Shown one piece after another: positions 8,927-17,184 of a stretch of DNA of 34,032 nucleotides (position 1 is the first letter of the stretch; each line of letters begins with the position of its first letter). A program made the translations under genes and the position numbers. Under the pieces are notes generated by a model. The model was not told the origin of the DNA, did no database searches, and saw only the letters and a list, made by a program, of their open reading frames with translations. This stretch comes from Streptococcus sp. DD10. GTDB taxonomy: Bacteria > Bacillota > Bacilli > Lactobacillales > Streptococcaceae. The stretch spans positions 67,701 through 101,732 of the forward strand of contig NZ_KQ969161.1 in NCBI RefSeq assembly GCF_001578805.1, written 5' to 3'.

Positions 8927-9475
8927 CTAAGCGTAAGGTTGCAATTCTGGATTAATAGGAGTATTGGCTAGATTATTCGCGTAGTTGCAAAGGGTCGCTA
9001 GACTAACACCTAGTACTACATCAAGAGCATTTTGATGAGTATAGCCAGCTTCTAGAAACTCTGATAAAGCTTCATCTCCCACACGTCCTTTGGTATTGAT
9101 AATAGCAAGCGTAAACTTAGCCAAGGTATCTAACTTTGGATCAGACTCAATTGGAGTACGATTGCGGAGGGCTTCAAGGAGATCATCATTCATCTGAATC
9201 TGCTTGATAGAAAAGGCTGTATGTCCAGCCACACAGAAGGCACAACCATTGGTCACAGCTGCTGTGATTTGCACCACTTCTCTCTCCACTGGCGTTAAAC
9301 TATTTCGGCGGTTAATCCCTCCTACTGTCCGATAGGTTTCTAGTGCCGTCGGTGCATTAGCCAAGAGACCGATTAGATTAGGAATATAACCGTTGTTATC
9401 TTTTTGTACCGTTTCTAAAACTTCTTTTACTTCTTCTGGTGCAGACTCAATTGTATGGATAGAAAATGTTGTCAT
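8927..9475 (-). CDS. AhpD/carboxymuconolactone decarboxylase-like protein
   Basis: An all-helical CMD/AhpD-family protein of 182 aa with the peroxidase-type motif CAFCVAGH: Cys78, Cys81, His85, preceded by Glu65/Glu67 as in AhpD. This arrangement predicts thiol-dependent (hydro)peroxide reduction or disulfide exchange in the cytoplasm rather than lactone decarboxylation. AGAGGT lies before the ATG. It is the first gene of a two-gene unit with the acyl-CoA-dehydrogenase-like protein, so a job in consuming peroxide made by that flavoprotein, or in relaying electrons, is possible but inferred. Confidence 0.85.
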   Translation of the reverse strand: MTTFSIHTIESAPEEVKEVLETVQKDNNGYIPNLIGLLANAPTALETYRTVGGINRRNSLTPVEREVVQITAAVTNGCAFCVAGHTAFSIKQIQMNDDLLEALRNRTPIESDPKLDTLAKFTLAIINTKGRVGDEALSEFLEAGYTHQNALDVVLGVSLATLCNYANNLANTPINPELQPYA

Positions 9476-9556
9476 TGGAATACCTCTTTTCTTTTGATTG
9501 AGTACCAGTCTATCATAGATTATTTCCCTTGTATAATATATATTTTATATGGCTTT

Positions 9557-9573
9557 TATAAATAACATTTATA
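9557..9573. promoter_or_regulatory. Dyad upstream of the AhpD-like operon
   Basis: TATAAAT-AAC-ATTTATA is a perfect 7-3-7 inverted repeat about 85 bases upstream of the AhpD-like start. It could be a repressor site, but AT-rich dyads arise easily by chance. The operon's own -10/-35 could not be placed with confidence. Confidence 0.3.
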
Positions 9574-9580
9574 GAAAAAC

Positions 9581-9613
9581 AAAAAACAAACTCAACTCAT
9601 CTGGTCAAGCTTG
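9581..9613 (-). terminator. Probable terminator of rpsU
   Basis: On the minus strand the arms 9605-9613 and 9587-9595 pair over 9 bp (three G-U) around a 9-base loop, followed directly by six T residues (9581-9586). It starts about ten bases beyond the rpsU stop. Confidence 0.55.
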
Positions 9614-9623
9614 CTTTCACCTA

Positions 9624-9800
9624 TTAGAATTTCTTACGTTTACGAGCTGCTTCTGACTTACGTTTACGTTTTACAGAAGGTTTTTCATAGAATTCGCGTT
9701 TGCGTGTTTCTTGAAGAGTACCAGCTTTAGTAACCGCACGTTTGAAACGACGAAGAGCATCGTCAAGTGATTCATTCTTACGTACTACTGTTTTTGACAT
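9624..9800 (-). CDS. rpsU: 30S ribosomal protein S21 (bS21)
   Basis: Small basic protein of the 30S subunit platform that helps pairing of the ribosome site with 16S rRNA. The 58 aa sequence begins [20 protein letters not shown] and ends in the Lys/Arg-rich tail [14 protein letters not shown]. The start at 9800 is preferred to an ATG six codons upstream because the GGGAG ribosome site lies between them. It is monocistronic, with a consensus promoter and a terminator. Confidence 0.98.
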
Positions 9801-9833
9801 TTTTTTCACTCCCTTCAAGTTAAAATCTTATTT

Positions 9834-9862
9834 ATTTTAACACTGTTTTTCTATTTTGTCAA
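9834..9862 (-). promoter_or_regulatory. Consensus promoter of rpsU
   Basis: TTGACA (9857-9862), a 17-base spacer ending in TGT, and TAAAAT (9834-9839) on the minus strand: close to the sigma-A consensus with an extended -10 element, as expected for a ribosomal protein gene. Confidence 0.85.
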
Positions 9863-9989
9863 GCATTTTTAGCAGTCACATCAGGGATTTATCACCCCCT
9901 CTTACTTATCGTTAATGCTTTAAAAGATCAGCAGCCTTGCCTTACAGTCGATAGATCGTGAAACCGTTGCTTATCTCCCTGTATAAAAA

Positions 9990-10036
9990 ATAGAATTCCC
10001 CTTCTCTTAATGGTTGAAACATTAAGAGAAGGGGAA
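9990..10036 (-). terminator. Strong terminator of prsA
   Basis: Arms 9996-10012 and 10020-10036 form a perfect 17-bp stem with a 7-base loop. On the minus strand a T-rich tail (TTCTATTTTTT) follows. It closes the coiA-pepF-methyltransferase-prsA region. The stretch 9863-9989 between it and the rpsU promoter holds nothing I recognise. Confidence 0.92.
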
Positions 10037-10070
10037 CGTCAGCATTTCTTAAAAAATTTGTCCTTATTTC

Positions 10071-11045
10071 TTAATTTGAAGCGGAAGAACTATCGCTACT
10101 TGAAGAAGATTCAGTTGTTGAAGATGTACTTGATGAGCTATTAGCAGCATTTGAATACTGTGCAAAGAGAGATTGGAAGGCTTCATCTTTTACCTTGATA
10201 TTTGCTTCTGTCAATTCTGCACCAACAACGGATTGGATGAAGCTCGCGTTTTTCTCACGTTCAGCTACAAAGATCTCTTTCAGGCGTTTTTTATAATCTT
10301 TCCAGTTGTCTGACTTACTTGTCTTGTTGCTTACTTTGACAATATAGTAACTTGTCGTATAGGTTTGTGAGTCTGTAACAGTCACAATATCTGAGACTCC
10401 ATTTGTATCCAGAGCAAAAGCTGCTGATTTAACAGCATCTGGTACATCTGTTGAACCAGAGTCAAACTTCACTTCTCCACCATTGTCTTTCGTAGAAGTA
10501 TCTGTAGAGTTTTCTTTGGCTAAAGCTGCAAAGTCTGCACCATCTGCCTTTGCTTTTTCCAAAACTTCCTTGGCCTTATCTTCGCTATCAAGTTTGATAA
10601 TATTCGCTGTCACTTCTGGTGTGTAGCTGTCAAAAAGATTCTTAAGATTTTCATCCGTTGCTTCTTTTTCCGCAGCTTGTTTCACCGCATACTCTACTAA
10701 TTTATTGGCACGAATTTGTTCACGATAAGTATCTGCCGTTAAACCTGCCTGAGCGAGAACTGTGGCAAAATTATCTCCATAATTTTTCGCATTTTCTTCA
10801 TAGGCTTCATTCACTTCTTTATCCGTTACATTTTTTCCATATTTAGCTTCAAAAACTTTTTCAATGGTCATTTGCAATAGGACATTCTGAGCTTGGGCAT
10901 TTGTCTTGACCTTATCATAAAAGTCTGCTTCTGTAATAGTCGCCCCTTTCATCGTTACGATATCTTTTGAACTATTTTGCGAACAAGCTGCAAGCGTCAC
11001 CACCGACAAGAGAGTGACTGCTCCTGCTAATATTTTTTTCTTCAT
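10071..11045 (-). CDS. prsA: PrsA/PpmA foldase lipoprotein
   Basis: Membrane-anchored parvulin-type peptidyl-prolyl isomerase that helps secreted proteins fold outside the membrane. The lipoprotein signal MKKKILAGAVTLLSVVTLAAC ends in the lipobox LAAC with Cys21. A helical N-domain and a degenerate PpiC-like domain (about 140-250) follow, then a serine-rich tail. The ATG at 11045 follows AAGGAGT; upstream in-frame codons lie in the leader. At 324 aa it resembles pneumococcal PpmA, which lies in the same order after pepF and the O-methyltransferase. The classical active-site residues of parvulins are weak here, so isomerase activity is uncertain. Confidence 0.93.
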   Translation of the reverse strand: MKKKILAGAVTLLSVVTLAACSQNSSKDIVTMKGATITEADFYDKVKTNAQAQNVLLQMTIEKVFEAKYGKNVTDKEVNEAYEENAKNYGDNFATVLAQAGLTADTYREQIRANKLVEYAVKQAAEKEATDENLKNLFDSYTPEVTANIIKLDSEDKAKEVLEKAKADGADFAALAKENSTDTSTKDNGGEVKFDSGSTDVPDAVKSAAFALDTNGVSDIVTVTDSQTYTTSYYIVKVSNKTSKSDNWKDYKKRLKEIFVAEREKNASFIQSVVGAELTEANIKVKDEAFQSLFAQYSNAANSSSSTSSTTESSSSSDSSSASN

Positions 11046-11064
11046 GTATGAACTCCTTTTTTTA

Positions 11065-11102
11065 CTAGGATTACCAACTCCTAGACTAACCCTATTATTA
11101 TA
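11065..11102 (-). promoter_or_regulatory. prsA promoter and leader hairpin
   Basis: An extended -10 (TGGTATAAT; the TATAAT is at 11097-11102) without a clear -35 lies 52 bases before the prsA ATG. The leader then carries a hairpin with arms CTAGGA/TCCTAG (11065-11070 and 11079-11084) ending just before the ribosome site, so prsA can be expressed apart from the upstream genes. Confidence 0.6.
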
Positions 11103-11145
11103 CCACATTTTACTTTAGATAACTTAAATAAGTCTAAACTAAGAC

Positions 11146-11859
11146 TCACTCCTCGCTAGGAAGATTGACCTGATCTACATTTTTTCGTAATAAAAGCAAT
11201 CCATCTCCTAGGGGCAGTAGACTTGCTGTTAGGTCTGGATTATCCAAAGTAGCGTCAAAGAGACGCTGAAGACCGCGATAGATTGTTCGTTGTCCACGCC
11301 GAATCTCCATGATATCCTTAGCGACATCTCCACCTTGGAAAACATCATCTAAAACAAGTAAACCACCAACTTCAAGACGCTTAAGGATTTCTGGTAAAAA
11401 GACAATATACTTAGATTTAGCTGAATCCATGAAAACAAAATCATAGGTTTCCGTTAGTTCACTTAAAATCTCAACAGCGTCACCTTCAATGAGGCTAATT
11501 TGTTTTCTGTGATCAAAACGAGAGAAATTTTTCTTAGCTAATTCTATCATCTCAGGATTCCGATCAATCGTTGTAATTGTTGCTTGAGGAGCATGCTCCG
11601 CCATCAGTAAAGCAGAAAAACCGATAGCTGTCCCGATTTCTAGAATATTCTTCGGTTGCAATGTTTCCATCAAAATACGGAAGTATGCCACTGTTTCGTG
11701 AGGAATAATAGGAATATTTTCCTCTTTCGCAAATATCTCAAGCTCTTTTAAAGCCCCTCGGACTTGCTGTTGACGATTTCGCATCAAGTCCACAATCTCC
11801 TGCTTAACAACAGGTCGACGCATATTATGGTTTGCATTTTTACTGTAGGATTCAACCAT
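11146..11859 (-). CDS. O-methyltransferase (class I, YrrM/TrmR-like)
   Basis: SAM-dependent methyltransferase of O-methyltransferase family 3, 237 aa. Motif I reads LEIGTAIG (73-80), the acidic ribose-binding residue follows in TIDRNPE, and VFMDSAKSKY holds the metal/catalytic aspartate region. The Bacillus homologue YrrM (TrmR) methylates 5-hydroxyuridine in tRNA wobble positions; that role is likely but not shown by the sequence. The ATG overlaps the pepF stop (TAATG), so the two genes are coupled. Confidence 0.85.
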   Translation of the reverse strand: MVESYSKNANHNMRRPVVKQEIVDLMRNRQQQVRGALKELEIFAKEENIPIIPHETVAYFRILMETLQPKNILEIGTAIGFSALLMAEHAPQATITTIDRNPEMIELAKKNFSRFDHRKQISLIEGDAVEILSELTETYDFVFMDSAKSKYIVFLPEILKRLEVGGLLVLDDVFQGGDVAKDIMEIRRGQRTIYRGLQRLFDATLDNPDLTASLLPLGDGLLLLRKNVDQVNLPSEE

Positions 11860-13661
11860 TAGTTCCGTCCCAACTTTTCAACTAAAGCTTCAAACTCATC
11901 TAAACGACGTTCAAAAACTGCAAAAGCAGCATCCAAATAAGCTTCATCTTCCATATCCACACCAGCCTTTTTCATGATTTCAAGCGGATAATCTGAACGC
12001 CCAGCCTTTAGATAATCAATATACTTATCACGATCCTCTTGGCTACCGTGAACAATCTTTTCTGCTAACGCAGAGGCCGCCGCAAAACCTGTTGAATATT
12101 GAAAAACATAATAATTATAGTAAAAATGTGGAATACGTGCCCATTCAAACTGAATTGGTTGATTTTCTTCTTTTTTCAACCCATAGTATTTTTCATTTAA
12201 CTCCGCATAAAGCTGGTTGAGATAATCACTTGTTAACACTTCACCCGCTTGATCTGCTTGATGGATGGCATGTTCAAACTCCGCAAACTGAGTTTGACGG
12301 AAAACTGTCCCACGAAAACCATCTAAAAAATGATTAAGAATAGCAAAACGAGTATGGTCATCTTCTACCTCTGCTAAAAGTTTCTCTGTTAAGATGTTTT
12401 CATTGGTCGTTGAGGCAATCTCCGCTAAGAAAATAGAGTAGTCCCCATATACATATGGTTGCGTTTCTCTAGTATAACTAGAATGCATACTATGTCCTGT
12501 TTCATGCACTAATGTAAAGAGATTATCTAAAGTGTCTTGCCAGTTTAGTAACATAAAGGCATTGGTATCATATGAGCCACCTGAGTAGGCACCAGAACGT
12601 TTGCCTTGATTTTCATAGACATCAATCCAGCGTTCTGAGAATGCTTTTTTAACTCGGTTAAGGTAATCCTCCCCAAGAACAGACAAAGTTTCTTCCGACT
12701 TAGCTAAGGCTTCTTCATAGCTAAATTTATAGTCCGTATCAGACAAAGGAGTATACATATCATACATTCGCAAGTCTTGAATTCCCAATATTTTAGCACG
12801 TAGTGCAATATATCGATGAAGAAGTGGCAGATGTCTATTCACAGCAGACACCAGGTTATCATACACACTCTCTGGCACAAAGTTTGCTGCTAATGCTGCT
12901 TCTCGGGCACTACTATAATTGCGCACCTTGGCACGATAATTCTGCACTTTAACATTCGTTTGAAGTGTCTTAGCATAAGTATGCTGGAACTGCTCATAGA
13001 TACGGTACATTGCTTCGTAAGTTTCTTGACGAACTTGACGATTGGTCGACTCCATCAAACTGATAAAGTTTCCATGTGTCAGCTGTACTTCTTCTCCTCT
13101 CTCATTTCTCACAAGTGGAAAAATGATATCCGCATTGTCCAAAATAGAAAAAGTCTCTCCTGCAGCTCCAAAAATTTCACCAGCTCCAGCCAACAACTCC
13201 TCTTCTCGTTGAGAAAGAACATGTTGCTTTTCTTGTAAAATTTTATCAAAATAGTGTTTGTAGAGAACTAATTGTTCATTTTCCTGCAAAAAGTCTTGGT
13301 ATTGCTCCTCACGAATCGTCAAAAACTCTGGATCGTAAAATGAAAAAGCTTGCTCAAACTGACTGTACAAAGTCATTGATTTAGCATAATATTCTTGGTA
13401 TTTCGCTTCACGAGTATCTTGGTCGTTTTTCATATGAGCATAAACATAAAGCTTTTCAAGACGACGACTTAAATCAAGCATTAACTCCGTAGCTGTCAGT
13501 AAACTCTCTGCTGAATCCAGAAGGTGACCTGCATATTGCTCCGCTTGACTCAAATCACCCGTAAGCGCCGTTAACTCTTCCTCCCAGGCTTGATCAGTTG
13601 AAAAGATTGTAGATAAATCCCATTGATACTGTTCTTCAATTTCTTGACGTTGTTTAACCAT
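11859..13661 (-). CDS. pepF: Oligoendopeptidase F (M3B family)
   Basis: Cytoplasmic zinc metallopeptidase that cleaves short peptides, serving peptide nutrition and turnover. The zinc motif HETGH is at 386-390, and the third-ligand region [11 protein letters not shown] lies downstream. The 600 aa length is that of streptococcal PepF/PepB. AAAGGAG precedes the ATG. In pneumococcus the same gene follows coiA. A 158-base gap separates it from coiA and holds no convincing promoter, so co-transcription with coiA is possible. Confidence 0.96.
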   Translation of the reverse strand: MVKQRQEIEEQYQWDLSTIFSTDQAWEEELTALTGDLSQAEQYAGHLLDSAESLLTATELMLDLSRRLEKLYVYAHMKNDQDTREAKYQEYYAKSMTLYSQFEQAFSFYDPEFLTIREEQYQDFLQENEQLVLYKHYFDKILQEKQHVLSQREEELLAGAGEIFGAAGETFSILDNADIIFPLVRNERGEEVQLTHGNFISLMESTNRQVRQETYEAMYRIYEQFQHTYAKTLQTNVKVQNYRAKVRNYSSAREAALAANFVPESVYDNLVSAVNRHLPLLHRYIALRAKILGIQDLRMYDMYTPLSDTDYKFSYEEALAKSEETLSVLGEDYLNRVKKAFSERWIDVYENQGKRSGAYSGGSYDTNAFMLLNWQDTLDNLFTLVHETGHSMHSSYTRETQPYVYGDYSIFLAEIASTTNENILTEKLLAEVEDDHTRFAILNHFLDGFRGTVFRQTQFAEFEHAIHQADQAGEVLTSDYLNQLYAELNEKYYGLKKEENQPIQFEWARIPHFYYNYYVFQYSTGFAAASALAEKIVHGSQEDRDKYIDYLKAGRSDYPLEIMKKAGVDMEDEAYLDAAFAVFERRLDEFEALVEKLGRN

Positions 13662-13819
13662 ATTACTCCTTTATATCTATGTATTAACTTCTAACTAGGC
13701 AACCTGTTTTCACATCAAATAGAATTTCATCTTTCAAAGTTGCCAAGTGAGAATGAAAAGTCTTTTGAACCCTTCTTTTATCTCTTACCCATTTTATCAT
13801 AAAAGCATTATTTTTTTAG

Positions 13820-14773
13820 TTAGGACTTATCTTTTTCAAAAAACAATCGATAATAGGCAGGTGAATATAGTATTTGCTCATCTTTACATTCTAACTGCTG
13901 ATAATAGCTCAAAAAATTCCTTCTGTACCAGCTAATATCTTGTGCAATCTGTGCAAATTCTTCAGCCCTTGGTAGAGTCACTTGAGGATAAAAATCCTTT
14001 GCTTCTTTCTCCAATAAGTTTTCCCCTTTTAGATAGGCTTCCTCTTGTAACTTCATCCATTTTGGAACCTGAAAATACAGTTGCTTTCGAACAAAAGTAC
14101 AGATATCCTTATCAAGATTTCCCCATAATGTTTCAACCTGCTTTTGCTGAAATGGGAAACGAAAAATAGTCAACAACTCTCCCTCTCCAAAAGAAAATTC
14201 TCGAATCTTTCGTTGTAGTTTTCCATGCATATCTTCATGAATTAGATAACTGAGGCGGAGCACTTGATGCGTCAAGTCTGCTTCCCATACATAAAATCCC
14301 AAGGACTGACTAAAGTACAGAAAATCTTTTTGTAAACTGCGTAAACTTTCTTTCAACCATAGTTTTTCTCCCAATATCCAAATGACATGATACCCATTTT
14401 CTCGATAAGCCTTAGTTCGCTCCCGCAAGCGGGTCTGGCTTAAAGGGCTACACTGTATCTCAAGTGCAAGATTTTCATCTATAAACAGATCAGCAATTTG
14501 CTGAATTTCAGCTATATGTCTCTCAATCGTGATCCTATGATGCTTTTTTCCCCATTGATAAAAAATAGACTTTAGTGTCAGGTGTTCTACACTTTCATTT
14601 TCACTGTAAAATTGACACTGTTCCAGGCTACGGTGAGCAAAATGTGTACGCATAATCTTACCACTTTTCAGACTTACCGTCCCCTTACAAGCTGGACAAG
14701 TATAGTTCGCTCTTGGCAATTCATCTTCCAAAGCATTCACCAGCTGACCAGAGCTATTCTTCGCTACAAACAT
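13820..14773 (-). CDS. coiA: Competence protein CoiA
   Basis: Late competence protein required for transformation at the recombination step in streptococci. The N-terminus holds a small zinc-finger-like region: CPAC (26-29) and HFAH (44-47). It is followed by a PD-(D/E)XK nuclease-like core with Asp95 and Glu105-x-Gln107 (ADLFIDENLALEIQ). At 317 aa it matches pneumococcal CoiA. AAGGAGG precedes the ATG, and a ComX box stands about 30 bases upstream, consistent with induction only during competence. Confidence 0.95.
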   Translation of the reverse strand: MFVAKNSSGQLVNALEDELPRANYTCPACKGTVSLKSGKIMRTHFAHRSLEQCQFYSENESVEHLTLKSIFYQWGKKHHRITIERHIAEIQQIADLFIDENLALEIQCSPLSQTRLRERTKAYRENGYHVIWILGEKLWLKESLRSLQKDFLYFSQSLGFYVWEADLTHQVLRLSYLIHEDMHGKLQRKIREFSFGEGELLTIFRFPFQQKQVETLWGNLDKDICTFVRKQLYFQVPKWMKLQEEAYLKGENLLEKEAKDFYPQVTLPRAEEFAQIAQDISWYRRNFLSYYQQLECKDEQILYSPAYYRLFFEKDKS

Positions 14774-14800
14774 AGGAACCTCCTTATATGTTTACTTATT

Positions 14801-14808
14801 TATTCGCA
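14801..14808 (-). promoter_or_regulatory. ComX (SigX) box of coiA
   Basis: The minus strand reads TGCGAATA, a match to the TNCGAATA cin-box/com-box that replaces the -10 element for SigX, preceded by the expected T-rich tract. It lies about 28 bases before the coiA ATG, so the leader would be roughly 20 bases. Confidence 0.8.
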
Positions 14809-14862
14809 AAAAAGGGAGTGGCACAGAACGAATCTTAAAGAAAATTCATTCTGTACCACCCC
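14807..14862 (-). terminator. Terminator of the cel operon
   Basis: On the minus strand a long hairpin (about 19 bp with G-U pairs; arms 14844-14862 and 14814-14833) is followed by a run of six T residues (14808-14813). It ends the transcript of the EIIC gene, and its T-run abuts the coiA ComX box. The stretch 14863-14965 between it and the EIIC stop holds no recognisable gene. Confidence 0.85.
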
Positions 14863-14965
14863 GAAAATAAAATCATCTAAACTGAGAGAACTTATCTATG
14901 CGAATGACGATTACTCAGCAAAAATTGATTTCTCTTGTTTTATCCTATGGATGATGAGGAAATAC

Positions 14966-16315
14966 CTAGGAAAGCTCTTGTTCTTCTCTTACTAATTGTT
15001 TATCGTAGACACGAATGAATGGTAAATAAACAAGGAAGGCAGCAACTGCACAGACAAGAGCAACTAGGACAGCACGGAGATCTGCAGTTCCTAAGAAGGC
15101 TCCGATTCCCACTGGTGTTGGCCATGGAACCTGTGCAACGACAGGATTAATCAAATGTAAAGCATTAACAAAGTAGTAGATAGTAGCTGTAATCATTGGT
15201 GCCAAGATAAATGGAATTGCTAACGCTGGATTATAAATAATTGGTAAACCAAAAATCAATGGTTCATTAATGTTGAACAATGCTGGAACAACTGAAGCAC
15301 GTCCAATCGCCTTAAGCTGCTCTGACTTAGCAGCAAAAGCAATGTAAAGACACAAACCAAGAGTTGCACCTGATCCACCAGCGATAACAAACATGTTAGA
15401 AAATTCACCAGCTACAGCATAGTGTCCACCAGCAGCATTCTCAGCCATGTTAGCAAGGGCGATAGGAGTAACAAAAGCAAAGATAATATTAGCTCCGTGA
15501 ATACCTACAATCCAAAGAAGTTGAGTTAAAAGATAGATAATCATTAATCCAATCCATGAGTTAGTTAGGTTAGCAACAAACCCAAATGGAATAGCAATAA
15601 CTTTAAAGATATCAGTTCCCAATGCAACGAGTGCACCGTTAATAAAGATAACCACAAATGCAACGACGAATCCAGGAATCAAGGCAGTAAATCCACGTGA
15701 AACTCCCTCTGGAACAGCATCAGGCATCTTAATAACCCAATTACGTTTTACACATGTACGATAAATAAGGACTGTCACAATAGCCATAATAATAGCTGTG
15801 AAAATACCTGTCGTACCGAAACGAGTAACACCATTACCCATTGCCCAACCGTCAACAACAACTGCACCTTCTTTAAGGCTACTTACAGCTTTCATCATTC
15901 CACCATCAAAAATGATTTGTGGAACTGTCATAATGAAAGCCATGAGCGAAAGAAGAGCACCGTTTAGAGGATTCATATTTAGATCTTCTTCTTCTGCATA
16001 GATTTTAGTTAACTCATAAGCAAGTGAGAGAACAAAGTAAAGTGAGAGAGAACCCATAGTAGCATAGTTAGCAACCATGTATAGAGAAGTAAACTTATCA
16101 AATGAAGCTGAGAAAATATCAGCTACAATTGGCCAGAATGAGAAGGCTTGTGGCAGAATACTAAATACCAAGAACATTGACCCAACAATAGTAAATGGTA
16201 CAGCTGCCATACCTGCTGCCGTGATTGCACGTACAACTTTAAACTGAGCAAGTTTCCCCATTGGTCCCATGACATGATTTTCAAGGAAACCAAACAATCC
16301 GTCTTGTTGATCCAT
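14966..16315 (-). CDS. celD: PTS cellobiose/beta-glucoside permease EIIC
   Basis: Membrane channel of a lactose/cellobiose-class phosphotransferase system that imports and phosphorylates beta-glucosides such as cellobiose. The 449 aa sequence is highly hydrophobic with about ten membrane segments; the family region GIHGANIIFAFVTPIAL and the substrate-site segment NINEPLIFGLPIIYNP are visible. GGAGG precedes the ATG. It is the last gene of the locus, and the order EIIB-CelR-EIIA-small membrane protein-EIIC is that of the S. mutans cel operon (from memory). Confidence 0.93.
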   Translation of the reverse strand: MDQQDGLFGFLENHVMGPMGKLAQFKVVRAITAAGMAAVPFTIVGSMFLVFSILPQAFSFWPIVADIFSASFDKFTSLYMVANYATMGSLSLYFVLSLAYELTKIYAEEEDLNMNPLNGALLSLMAFIMTVPQIIFDGGMMKAVSSLKEGAVVVDGWAMGNGVTRFGTTGIFTAIIMAIVTVLIYRTCVKRNWVIKMPDAVPEGVSRGFTALIPGFVVAFVVIFINGALVALGTDIFKVIAIPFGFVANLTNSWIGLMIIYLLTQLLWIVGIHGANIIFAFVTPIALANMAENAAGGHYAVAGEFSNMFVIAGGSGATLGLCLYIAFAAKSEQLKAIGRASVVPALFNINEPLIFGLPIIYNPALAIPFILAPMITATIYYFVNALHLINPVVAQVPWPTPVGIGAFLGTADLRAVLVALVCAVAAFLVYLPFIRVYDKQLVREEQELS

Positions 16316-16341
16316 AATCGGACCTCCTATCCTAATATTTT

Positions 16342-16848
16342 TTATACATTCAGTACTTGTTCTTTCATTTTCAAATAGCGAAGATAAGCCTTGTCTTCAT
16401 TAGCAGATATCGCTTTCAAACGTTTATAATTAAGAGATAAAATCCCTAAACCCGCTACCAACATCATGCTAATGAACAATCTTGCAGTGAGATTCTCTGC
16501 AAAAGCAGGAAAAACAAATGTGAAGAATGGCGTCCAGCTGATGAAAAACAAACTCACCTGAACAATTATCTGCAAACGGACAAACCGACCGGTCTGCACT
16601 AATATTGGTTCACTGCAATCATACAATTTAAACTGTTCTATAGATGCTATACTAGAGAGCACTATCATCGATAAAGGAAGTAAGGCCAATATTAGACTAC
16701 TTGAAAGGGAAATCAAGAACCAATAAAGATTACTAAAGAAAAATAGAGCAAGAGTATAACGCAGGAGCAGATAGCGATTAAACAAGGTGTTTTTCAAAGA
16801 AGTCTCCTTACGTTGTTCTAGAACTGTTCGTTTTTCTGCTTCTGTCAT
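16342..16848 (-). CDS. Small membrane protein of the cel operon, unknown function
   Basis: A 168 aa protein with a charged N-terminus and four predicted membrane segments (about 26-44, 46-66, 91-115 and 124-140), and a basic C-terminal helix. No family recognised. A protein of this size lies at the same place between EIIA and EIIC in other streptococcal cel loci, so it probably serves the transporter, but its role is unknown. AAGGAG precedes the ATG. Confidence 0.8.
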   Translation of the reverse strand: MTEAEKRTVLEQRKETSLKNTLFNRYLLLRYTLALFFFSNLYWFLISLSSSLILALLPLSMIVLSSIASIEQFKLYDCSEPILVQTGRFVRLQIIVQVSLFFISWTPFFTFVFPAFAENLTARLFISMMLVAGLGILSLNYKRLKAISANEDKAYLRYLKMKEQVLNV

Positions 16849-16859
16849 ATTCTTTCTCC

Positions 16860-17174
16860 TTAAGCTATTCTTTGATGAAGAGACAGCATTTCTTTTGCTA
16901 CCTCTAAAAGGGTCATTGTGGTCATCAAATGGTCTTGTGCGTGGACCATAATAATTTCGATTTTAATTTCAACTCCACTAGCATAATCTTGTAACAATTT
17001 TGTTTGGGCATGATGGGCTTCTAAAATTTCTTCATTCGACTGTTCTAACAAATCCTCTGCCTCTTCAAAATTTCTTTCACGCATTGCTGCAAATGCTTCA
17101 TGAATCTGAGTCCGTGCTGTTCCTGAGTGTAGGATAATCTCAAAAGCAACAACTTGTAATTCTTCTTGATTCAT
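16860..17174 (-). CDS. celC: PTS EIIA, lactose/cellobiose class
   Basis: Phosphocarrier that accepts phosphate from HPr on a histidine and passes it to EIIB. In MVHAQDHLM the phosphorylated His is residue 78 and the metal-binding Asp is residue 81, the positions known for the lactose-class trimer. Full length at 104 aa, all helical. It lies ten bases after celR, with AGGAGG before the start. Confidence 0.94.
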   Translation of the reverse strand: MNQEELQVVAFEIILHSGTARTQIHEAFAAMRERNFEEAEDLLEQSNEEILEAHHAQTKLLQDYASGVEIKIEIIMVHAQDHLMTTMTLLEVAKEMLSLHQRIA

Positions 17175-17184
17175 ACATACCTCC

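Noticed and set aside
9863..9989. Riboswitch or small RNA between rpsU and prsA
   Set aside because: No paired-stem architecture or terminator of its own apart from the prsA terminator; left unexplained.
11046..11108. Longer N-terminus for PrsA
   Set aside because: These codons lie in the promoter and leader; the lipoprotein signal begins at 11045 after AAGGAG.
13698..13744. GGCAAC...GTTGCC arms between coiA and pepF
   Set aside because: Only 6 bp with a 35-base loop and no T-run; likely chance.
14863..14965. Plus-strand frame opposite the end of the cel operon as a gene relic
   Set aside because: It has no start and merges into the antisense of EIIC; the protein-like look is too slight.
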